From JBAZLV01 sp964586075 (GTDB taxonomy: Bacteria > Nitrospirota > UBA9217): 64,000 nt of DNA. The stretch lies in the NCBI GenBank assembly GCA_964586075.1, contig CAZPGZ010000010.1, forward strand, positions 1 to 64,000. Direction: 5' to 3'. Position numbers and translations under genes: made by a program. Shown piece by piece: positions 57,840-64,000 of the stretch. The notes beneath the pieces were generated by a model. It saw only the letters and a program-made list of their open reading frames with translations, was not told where the DNA came from and did no database searches. Positions within the stretch are counted from its first letter, which is position 1, and each line of letters opens with the position of its first letter.

Positions 57840-58682
57840 GTGCGTCTTGGCTTTCATGTATCGATCAGCGGCGGATTTTCCAAATCCGTTGAGCGTGCGT
57901 ACGACCTTGGCTGTTCCGCGATGCAGATATTCTGCCGCAATCCCCGCGGATGGACGATCAAGCCGCTCGACACGGATGATATTGCAGAATTTAAAAAACT
58001 CCGCAATCAATGGGACATAGCCCCTGTTTTTGTCCATACAAATTACCTGATTAATCTTGCTTCCTCCCGGCCGGACCTGTACGAAAAATCGATTGAGCAG
58101 TTTATTATCGACCTTGAACGAACCGAGCACCTCGGAGCTGAATATCTGGTTACGCACCTCGGTTCGGCCAGCGGCAAAGACCCGTCCTGGATGGTTGACC
58201 GGGTGGCGGCCGCCCTGAACATGGCGATGAGATTGCATCCCCCCCGCGCGACCATCCTCCTGGAAAATACGGCAGGCGAGGCAGGAGATGTAGGGTACAC
58301 GCTCGAACAGGTACAGGACGTGATAGCGCATCTCAATGATTCTTCCTGCATCGGTATCTGCTATGACACCTGCCATGGTTTTGCCGCAGGATACGATATC
58401 AGATCCGACAAGGATGTTGATGCTCTCGTGAGAAAAATTGATACAACAGTAAGCCTGAAACGGCTCAAAGGAATGCATCTGAATGATTGCCTTCGCGACC
58501 TCGGTTCTCATGTGGACCGCCACTGGCACATCGGCGAAGGAACGATAGGTCTGGAAGGGTTTAGAATACTGCTGAATCATCCCGCGTTCCGGGATATTCC
58601 GATGATTATGGAAACTCCAAAGAAAACGGAAGAGGATGACCCGCGAAATTTAAAGACGGTGCAGTCGTTGCTGGATAAGTAA
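57840..58682 (+). CDS. nfo: Endonuclease IV (AP endonuclease family 2)
   Basis: A 280-residue enzyme starting at GTG (57840), one base after the ligA stop. RLGFHVSISGGFSKSVERAY, then YLVTHLGSASGKDPS (His ligand), ILLENTAGEAGDVGYTLEQV (Glu ligand), CYDTCHGFAAGYDI and METPKKTEEDDPRNL are the three-zinc site motifs. It incises abasic sites, which LigA later seals. The juxtaposition makes a small repair operon. Confidence 0.94.
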   Translation: MRLGFHVSISGGFSKSVERAYDLGCSAMQIFCRNPRGWTIKPLDTDDIAEFKKLRNQWDIAPVFVHTNYLINLASSRPDLYEKSIEQFIIDLERTEHLGAEYLVTHLGSASGKDPSWMVDRVAAALNMAMRLHPPRATILLENTAGEAGDVGYTLEQVQDVIAHLNDSSCIGICYDTCHGFAAGYDIRSDKDVDALVRKIDTTVSLKRLKGMHLNDCLRDLGSHVDRHWHIGEGTIGLEGFRILLNHPAFRDIPMIMETPKKTEEDDPRNLKTVQSLLDK

Positions 58683-58785
58683 TTTATAATGTAATGCTGC
58701 GCAGTCTTACAGACTTGATGCCTGACGTAGATCATGGTGACAGAGAGGCCCCCGGCTTTTGGGGGGAGGGAATACAGTAAAGAAT

Positions 58786-60231
58786 ATGAAAGCGGTTTTT
58801 ACAAGAACAATTTTAAAGAGCATTGTCCTTTTTTGCTGCATAGTGTTGTTTTCTCTTCCGGCAACTGGCTACTCCAACCCCGGCAAGGAGATGGCCGATA
58901 TAAATGCCGTGCTCGATAAGGAATGCGTTCGGCTCAAAAAAGAAAAGATAAAGAATCTGCTTCTTATCAGGTTTTCACCGGATTCGGACAAAAGATTCAG
59001 CCCTGTTTTTTTGAAAATTGTGGAAAAAGTGGTTAGAAAGGCTGATTTTGAAAATGTTACCGAAGAGAAAACCGTTGAAGTTATCAGCCTTGTTTACGAA
59101 TCTTCAAAGCGGGGTGCTCCGCTGGAATATGTGGAGCAGATGCTGGATATTATTGTATATGCGGCAGTACCTGCCGATAGTCTGGTCGCAGCCGCAAAAG
59201 CGCTTCAGGATTTTCATAATTCGGATGTGCCTCAGGATATTGCGGAAGGGTTTATTGCCCGTGCCCTTGACGACGCTTGGAATCCTGCGGCGATCCCGGG
59301 GCTTTCCCATGGTTTGATTTACGGTGTTGAGCGTGGCTTGACGCCGCGAAAAGTCGCCCTGCGCATTATGCGCGACGTGAAAAGAGGGAAATTGAAGAAA
59401 AAAGGCCCGGATCAACTGGCACTAGACGCGGTCAAATTTGTGCGAAAAAAAGAACCGAAGAAGTGGAACCCGTTGACTCTGAAAGAACGGGAAATGCTCG
59501 CGAAACAAGAACGCATGAGGCAGCTGGAGGTCCAATTGCAGCTGTCGGCGTCAGATATGAAGCAAAAAGAAAACGAAAAAACGGCAGCAGAAGAAAAATT
59601 GCGGCTGTTACGCAGAAGCGAGGCCGAACAAGCCGCAAGAATCGACCAGGAAGATATTATCAGGCAGCTTGAATCGCATCTGAAAATTGTATATACCGAA
59701 GTAGCTGGGCTCGCAACAGAGCAAAAAGCTCTCAAAGCCGAGCTGACTGCATTTGAGCAAGAGAAACTGCAGAGAATCCGGGAGCGACAGGCCATTCGGA
59801 AAAAGCAGCTGGAGGACATGGGGCGGTCTATTGCCACGGACGCCCAAAAAGGCCAGCTCGATCTGGACAAGCTGTACGCAATCGTGGAACAGTTACTTGG
59901 CGTTCCCTATCGCTACGGCGGTGATTCAGACAAAGGACTGGATTGCTCTGCATTTACGAGAAGAATCTACCGCGCCCAGAATATTGAACTTCCCAGAAGC
60001 ACTATGGGTCAGTCACTTGTCGGATTCAGTGTTGATGAGTCCGGTATCCAGCCGGGAGATTTGCTTTTTTTCGATTCCTCAACCAGAGGTCGTGTCTCTC
60101 ACGTAGGCGTTTACCTGGGTGATGGTATTTTTGCCCATGCAAGCAGCAGAACCGGCGTGACAAAGAGCAACCTGTACGAAAAATATTATTTAAAACGGTT
60201 TGTTAGAGCCAGCAGAATATTTGAGTTATAA
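58786..60231 (+). CDS. Secreted NlpC/P60 peptidoglycan hydrolase
   Basis: A 481-residue protein from the ATG at 58786; a TTG at 58759 is the alternative. A signal peptide (ILKSIVLFCCIVLFSLPATG) is followed by a helical domain, a long coiled coil at about 230-350 (RQLEVQLQLSASDMKQKENE) and a C-terminal NlpC/P60 domain. The triad regions are GLDCSAFTRRIYRAQNIELP (Cys), RVSHVGVYLGDGIFAHA (His) and a downstream polar residue. It cuts cell-wall peptides. A CCCCC/GGGGG hairpin lies at 58749-58766 just upstream. Confidence 0.82.
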   Translation: MKAVFTRTILKSIVLFCCIVLFSLPATGYSNPGKEMADINAVLDKECVRLKKEKIKNLLLIRFSPDSDKRFSPVFLKIVEKVVRKADFENVTEEKTVEVISLVYESSKRGAPLEYVEQMLDIIVYAAVPADSLVAAAKALQDFHNSDVPQDIAEGFIARALDDAWNPAAIPGLSHGLIYGVERGLTPRKVALRIMRDVKRGKLKKKGPDQLALDAVKFVRKKEPKKWNPLTLKEREMLAKQERMRQLEVQLQLSASDMKQKENEKTAAEEKLRLLRRSEAEQAARIDQEDIIRQLESHLKIVYTEVAGLATEQKALKAELTAFEQEKLQRIRERQAIRKKQLEDMGRSIATDAQKGQLDLDKLYAIVEQLLGVPYRYGGDSDKGLDCSAFTRRIYRAQNIELPRSTMGQSLVGFSVDESGIQPGDLLFFDSSTRGRVSHVGVYLGDGIFAHASSRTGVTKSNLYEKYYLKRFVRASRIFEL

Positions 60232-60452
60232 TCGGATACCATCTTAGCGCGTCGGATGTGCTCGAAGAGTACAACAATTTTTTCTATGCTCCGGAGCTGA
60301 ACTACTTAATTCCATTCTGGATTTTTTATTTCTCCTCTGGTATAGTATTTGATCAACAAATAAGCGATAAGGATTATTGAGGCTTCAAATCGCAGGATTG
60401 CACTTGAAGCGGCCCCGGCGGTTATGATTGCGAAATCAATATAGATGTTGTC

Positions 60453-61406
60453 ATGAAAGTAGCTGAATTTAACAAAAAAACTGCAACAAGACATTACAAA
60501 GCCTTCGGGCAGTACATGAAAGATATATATGGCAAGGCGGTTTACAAGGTCAATGTAGACGCGGGTTTTACCTGCCCTAATCGCGACGGTACCGTCGCGT
60601 CAGGCGGTTGCATTTACTGTAACAACGACAGCTTCAGACCTGAAGCATGTTCAAGCGCTGAGTCCATCCGTAAGCAAATCGAGAGAGGTGCTCCGTATCT
60701 GCGCTCCCGCTACGGAGCTGAGAAGTTTATCGTATATTTTCAGCCATACTCAAATACGTATGCAACGGTAGAAACGCTTGAAACGCTGTATCGGGAGGCA
60801 TTGGATAATCCCGATGTGCTCGGGCTTGCCATTGGGACACGACCGGACTGTATTGATGCCGAAAAAATAGCGCTTCTTGAAGAACTTGCCAAAGACTATT
60901 TTATCCTTGTAGAATACGGACTCCAGTCGATTTATGACAAAACGCTGACATTTATAAACCGGGGCCATACGTGGGAGTGCTTTCAGAACGCCCTTTCGAT
61001 GACCACCGGAAAAGGAATCCGGATCGGCGCACATATTATTCTGGGTTTTCCCACCGAGACACGGGAGGAAATGCTTGGCATGGCGGATGCGCTCTCCCGG
61101 CTGCCGATCGAATTTCTCAAGATACACCAGCTCCAGGTGGTGCAGCATACGGCGCTGGCGGATGTTTTTGCCAGGGAGCCTTTTTCGACATTCGGTTATC
61201 ATGCATGGATAGAAATGCTCGCAGATTTTCTGGAACGGCTTTCTCCGGACATTGTTTTGCAGAGGCTGTTTGCCGCAGCACCGGATGACATCCTGATCGC
61301 ACCCCTCTGGCACAAAACGCGCTATCAGTTGCTCAAAGACCTGGATCTCTATATGGAGCAGCGCGGAAGTTACCAGGGGAAAAAGTTTTCAATCGCTTCA
61401 AAATAA
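60453..61406 (+). CDS. Radical SAM protein of the YhcC family
   Basis: A 317-residue protein. The cluster cysteines are in CPNRDGTVASGGCIYCNNDSF, a Cx10-13CxxC spacing typical of the TIGR01212/YhcC group. Further signatures are YFQPYSNTYATVETLE, LAIGTRPDCIDAEKIALLEE and HIILGFPTETREEM. It sits alone behind a 220-base gap. The reaction is not established. Confidence 0.88.
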   Translation: MKVAEFNKKTATRHYKAFGQYMKDIYGKAVYKVNVDAGFTCPNRDGTVASGGCIYCNNDSFRPEACSSAESIRKQIERGAPYLRSRYGAEKFIVYFQPYSNTYATVETLETLYREALDNPDVLGLAIGTRPDCIDAEKIALLEELAKDYFILVEYGLQSIYDKTLTFINRGHTWECFQNALSMTTGKGIRIGAHIILGFPTETREEMLGMADALSRLPIEFLKIHQLQVVQHTALADVFAREPFSTFGYHAWIEMLADFLERLSPDIVLQRLFAAAPDDILIAPLWHKTRYQLLKDLDLYMEQRGSYQGKKFSIASK

Positions 61407-61436
61407 TGCCAGTTACGCTGCACCCGAGGTGTTGCC

Positions 61437-62099
61437 ATGATCGATCTCCACACGCATTCTTTTTTCAGTGACGGAGTGCTGGTTCCGTCGGAGCTGGTCC
61501 GTCGGGCGGTCATCCACGGTTATGAGGTAATAGCGATTACCGATCATGCGGATTCGTCAAACTTTGATTTTATCATTCCACGCGTCACGGCCGCATGCAG
61601 GGAGCTGAACCGACGATGGAACATCACGGCCCTGCCCGGAATCGAGCTTACTCACATTCCGCCGGAAACGTTCGGTGAGCTTGTGGAGCGGTCACGCTCT
61701 CTCGGCGCCGTTGTTGTTGTTGCGCATGGCGAAACGCTTGTTGAACCCGTGCATCCAGGAACGAATCGGGCGGCAATCGAGGCAGGTGTGGATATCCTTG
61801 CTCATCCCGGCCTTCTGAGCGGAGACGAAGCTGAACTGGCCGCGCGAAACGGTGTCCACCTCGAGATCACGTCCCGCAAAGGCCACAGCTTGTCCAATGG
61901 CCATGTGGCGAAACTGGCCTTGGAGACCGGGGCAAAGCTTGTCATCGATACGGACACCCATGAGCCCGGAGATCTTATTACCGATGAGCAGGCGCAAAGA
62001 ATTTTGCTCGGAGCCGGTCTGGACCGCAATGCAATTTTAACTATTCTTCAAAATTCAAAAAAATTGGCAGCAAAAGCACTTGCTGCTTGGAAACAATGA
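61437..62099 (+). CDS. PHP-domain phosphoesterase (histidinol phosphatase-like)
   Basis: A 220-residue protein behind GAGGTG. MIDLHTHSFFSDGVLVPSEL carries the first metal-binding H-x-H. Further sites are YEVIAITDHADSSNFDF (D-H) and VDILAHPGLLSGDEAELAAR (H-P), with DTDTHEPGDL near the end. It belongs to the PHP family with polymerase- and HisK-like members. The phosphate substrate is unknown. Confidence 0.82.
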   Translation: MIDLHTHSFFSDGVLVPSELVRRAVIHGYEVIAITDHADSSNFDFIIPRVTAACRELNRRWNITALPGIELTHIPPETFGELVERSRSLGAVVVVAHGETLVEPVHPGTNRAAIEAGVDILAHPGLLSGDEAELAARNGVHLEITSRKGHSLSNGHVAKLALETGAKLVIDTDTHEPGDLITDEQAQRILLGAGLDRNAILTILQNSKKLAAKALAAWKQ

Positions 62100-62165
62100 T
62101 GTGTCTCGGGATTGCTGCCGCTTAATTCGCATCCTGCAAACCGCCGATTTCTTGGGAGGAGATTC

Positions 62166-62879
62166 ATGCCGACGATCAAAAAAAGAGATAATAATGCAAA
62201 AAAACTGCCTAATCAGGAATTTATGACCATTGCCCACCGGATTACCGATTTTGCGATAACCTATAAAAAACAGTTGCTCGTTGTTTGCCTGTCTGTTGCC
62301 GCGGTATTTCTGATTGCGGCGGGGTATCTGGTGTTGCGCTCAGTGCAGGAGAAGAATGCATCACCGCTCGTTTCCGCAGCCTATGAATATTATCGTCCTT
62401 CGGCCGGGACCGCTCCCGACTATCAAAAAGCCCTCGGTCTTTTTCGCGATGTGCAGCAAAAATATCCCAGTACCGTGAACGGAGCGATTGCACAGTACTA
62501 TATCGGCAATTGTCTCGCGAATCTGGGCCAGACAGACGAGGCGCTCAAGGAATATAAAAAATTCATTTCACAGTATTCAGGAGACAAATTTCTGCTCGGT
62601 CTCGTATATCAGCGAGTGGGATATATTTATCAAGGGTTAAATAATCAGAGTGAAGCCATACAAGCGTGGGAGCAGGCAGAGTCTCTCAATGGTCCCGGTG
62701 TCTCGACAATCGAGCTTGCAAAGCTGTATGAGGCGACAGGGAACATCGCGGAAGCACAGAAGAAATACAAACTGGTGTTGAGCAAACTCGGCGGTACGAC
62801 GTGGGCTATGGAAGCAATGACAAAAACGCAGAGTGCAGTACCTTTTTCTGTTCCTGGCGCGGGAAAAGAAACAAAGTAG
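62166..62879 (+). CDS. Membrane-anchored TPR protein (YfgM-like)
   Basis: A 237-residue protein from the ATG at 62166 behind GGGAGGAG. One membrane helix is at about 38-58 (LLVVCLSVAAVFLIAAGYLV). The rest is TPR repeats (YYIGNCLANLGQTDEALKEY, VYQRVGYIYQGLNNQSEAIQ, LAKLYEATGNIAEAQKKYKL). The layout is that of YfgM/BamD-like periplasmic scaffolds. The C-terminus is short and polar. Confidence 0.75.
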   Translation: MPTIKKRDNNAKKLPNQEFMTIAHRITDFAITYKKQLLVVCLSVAAVFLIAAGYLVLRSVQEKNASPLVSAAYEYYRPSAGTAPDYQKALGLFRDVQQKYPSTVNGAIAQYYIGNCLANLGQTDEALKEYKKFISQYSGDKFLLGLVYQRVGYIYQGLNNQSEAIQAWEQAESLNGPGVSTIELAKLYEATGNIAEAQKKYKLVLSKLGGTTWAMEAMTKTQSAVPFSVPGAGKETK

Positions 62880-63173
62880 AAGAGAAACAGCAGGCTGGCT
62901 TCTGGTTCAATTTCCTCAGTCATCAGGAATCTGACGGCCGGAGTTGTTCTTGCTTGCTGGAAGCGACGACGATTGCTTCGGATTCCCGGACGTATTCGAA
63001 ATCAGATGAAGTATCAAGCTTTCATCGATGCCCCGGATAATGTGTCTTTTGTACGAAAACTGAGGCCGAATGCGTTGCAGGTTGGGTAATAAATCCCGAT
63101 GAGTTTGAGATGGTGTCAATAACTCCGGAGATGCAGAATGAAGCGTTAAACGCTTACTGCCACGTGTTTTTTA
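62880..63173. other. Intergenic stretch without a clear gene
   Basis: 294 bases between the TPR gene and the convergent transglycosylase gene. No ORF with a ribosome site is seen on either strand. A short palindrome (AAGCGTTAAACGCTT, 63141-63155) followed by a T-rich stretch may help terminate either transcript. Confidence 0.5.
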
Positions 63174-64000
63174 TCAGATGTTGTCAGTGTCAACAACCAG
63201 CTTGATTTTCTGTCCTGCCCGCAGGGATTTACCGAGACCCTTGTTCCACTCCCGAATGTCGGCAACACTTACATTATGTTTTTGGGCAACTTTTGTGATT
63301 GTTTCACCCCGCCGTACCCGATAAAGGATCTGCTGTTGTTTCCCGCCTTCAACTGTTGTCAGGTAGCTGATATCCTGTTTTCCGCTAAGGTCCACCGGAA
63401 TCAGCAAATGTTTGCCTGGTGACACGCGGTTTTTCTTAAGCCCGTTAATGTCCCGGATCGCTTCGGGAACTGTGTTGTACTGCTTTGCAATCTGAGACAG
63501 GGTCTCTCCCTTTTTAACCTCGTGCCGCTCCCATTTGATTTTTTGTTCGGGAGGAATGGCCGCAAAATTCGCAAGGAACATTTCTTTTTTTCCGGCCGGA
63601 ATGCGCAACGTGTATTTTTCGAAGCTAGGTGGGGTCACCCATCGTCGCAGTTCCGGATTCAGTTCTTTGATCTCCTGATAGGTGGCGCCGGTGCAGCGTG
63701 CGACAAGACGAAGATCGGTGCTTTCATCGAGAATGATTTCATCATACTTGAACGGCTCGAATTTTGACACGGTAAAACCGTACGATTCCGGGTTTTTCGC
63801 TATGATGGTGGCGGCCATGAATTTCGGCACATAATTTTTAGTTTCTTTTCTGATATACCGGGATGCCTTCAGGTCCCAAAAGTCCTCGGAACGGGTTCTG
63901 AGGACGGCACGCTGCACCTTTCCGGCGCCTGCATTGTATGAAGCCATTGCCAGCGGCCATGATCCGAAGAGATTGCGCAGATCCTTCAGATGTTCCGCGG
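63174..64000 (-). CDS. MltD-like lytic transglycosylase with LysM repeats, partial
   Basis: The C-terminal 275 codons of a leftward gene that continues past the right edge. NLFGSWPLAMASYNAGAGKV is the end of the SLT domain. It is followed by RYIRKETKNYVPKFMAATII, a helical segment, and two LysM domains (HEVKKGETLSQIAKQYNTVP and YRVRRGETITKVAQKHNVSV). It cleaves murein glycan strands. The active-site Glu lies outside the window. Confidence 0.88.
   Translation of the reverse strand, partial: AEHLKDLRNLFGSWPLAMASYNAGAGKVQRAVLRTRSEDFWDLKASRYIRKETKNYVPKFMAATIIAKNPESYGFTVSKFEPFKYDEIILDESTDLRLVARCTGATYQEIKELNPELRRWVTPPSFEKYTLRIPAGKKEMFLANFAAIPPEQKIKWERHEVKKGETLSQIAKQYNTVPEAIRDINGLKKNRVSPGKHLLIPVDLSGKQDISYLTTVEGGKQQQILYRVRRGETITKVAQKHNVSVADIREWNKGLGKSLRAGQKIKLVVDTDNI

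Noticed and set aside
58749..58766. CCCCC/GGGGG hairpin as a riboswitch
   Set aside because: Only one simple stem is visible, with no conserved riboswitch core; it is mentioned only as a hairpin before the NlpC/P60 gene.
63141..63155. AAGCGTT-A-AACGCTT as a definite terminator
   Set aside because: The one-base loop cannot form a normal hairpin and the T-run is offset by more than ten bases.

Overview
The window holds the larger part of a temperate contractile-tailed prophage (positions 1 to about 40,380) followed by about 23.6 kb of host chromosome (to 64,000). The host is a Gram-negative bacterium: lipoproteins with lipoboxes, a type IV prepilin peptidase, an NtrB/NtrC-type two-component pair, a GGDEF protein, RecG, LigA and a DUF4912 protein beside a GH57 branching enzyme. 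That mix, mid-range GC and strong AGGAGG ribosome binding sites suggest Nitrospirota or Desulfobacterota. The phylum is an inference and cannot be fixed without a search. The truncated tRNA-Sec gene shows that the lineage uses, or used, selenocysteine.

Prophage layout. Positions 6568 to 1 are a leftward early operon read on the minus strand. It contains small proteins, a DUF6874-like protein, a HTPGPW/LIAAAPELL family protein, a lipoprotein, a Rad52-like candidate annealing protein with a RecB-like PD-(D/E)XK nuclease, a coiled-coil protein, a zinc protein, a C5 cytosine methyltransferase and, at the edge, a hexapeptide-repeat protein. Positions 6600 to 8950 are a lambda-like immunity region. 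A leftward repressor and a rightward Cro-like gene diverge. Three promoters and four matching 16-bp operators can be read, and the repressor and Cro messages appear to be leaderless. Secreted or coiled-coil cargo (6882 to 7862) lies between the two operator clusters. Positions 8989 to 13,710 are a rightward early region: a CII-like regulator, a highly structured non-coding stretch, an orphan HisKA-like mini-protein, a lytic-transglycosylase-like protein, a VRR-NUC nuclease, a replisome organiser and a DnaC-like ATPase.

Positions 13,711 to 37,180 are a compact late operon. An 11-bp repeat array is followed by terminase, a DUF1073 portal, a Mu F-like protein, a DUF2213 protease with a nested scaffold start, a cement protein, a DUF2184 capsid, neck genes and several surface proteins. 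The contractile tail follows: DUF3383 sheath, DUF3277 tube, chaperone with a -1 frameshift, tape measure, Dit-like protein, plug, hub, spike, gp25, J and a DUF2612 protein. Positions 37,193 to 40,249 carry a second fibre, lysis and accessory genes, ending at a strong terminator (40,253 to 40,275). The right end abuts the 5' half of tRNA-Sec at its anticodon arm. The integrase and the left end must lie to the left of position 1.

Host part. From left to right it carries a CPA2 antiporter (minus strand), DUF4912 and GH57 branching enzyme, a GlcD-like FAD oxidase, a membrane GGDEF protein (minus strand), an HD phosphohydrolase, RecG, a small coiled-coil protein, PilD, the kinase/NtrC pair, LigA with endonuclease IV, an NlpC/P60 hydrolase, a YhcC-like radical SAM protein, a PHP phosphatase, a TPR membrane protein and the end of an MltD-like transglycosylase.

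The most unusual items are a virion-type protein carrying a circularly permuted biotin-ligase-N/glutamine-amidotransferase fold (22,410), the structured RNA region (9572 to 9689), the orphan HisKA protein (9851), an 18 to 19-residue repeat protein (24,343) and the tRNA-Sec anticodon-arm junction.
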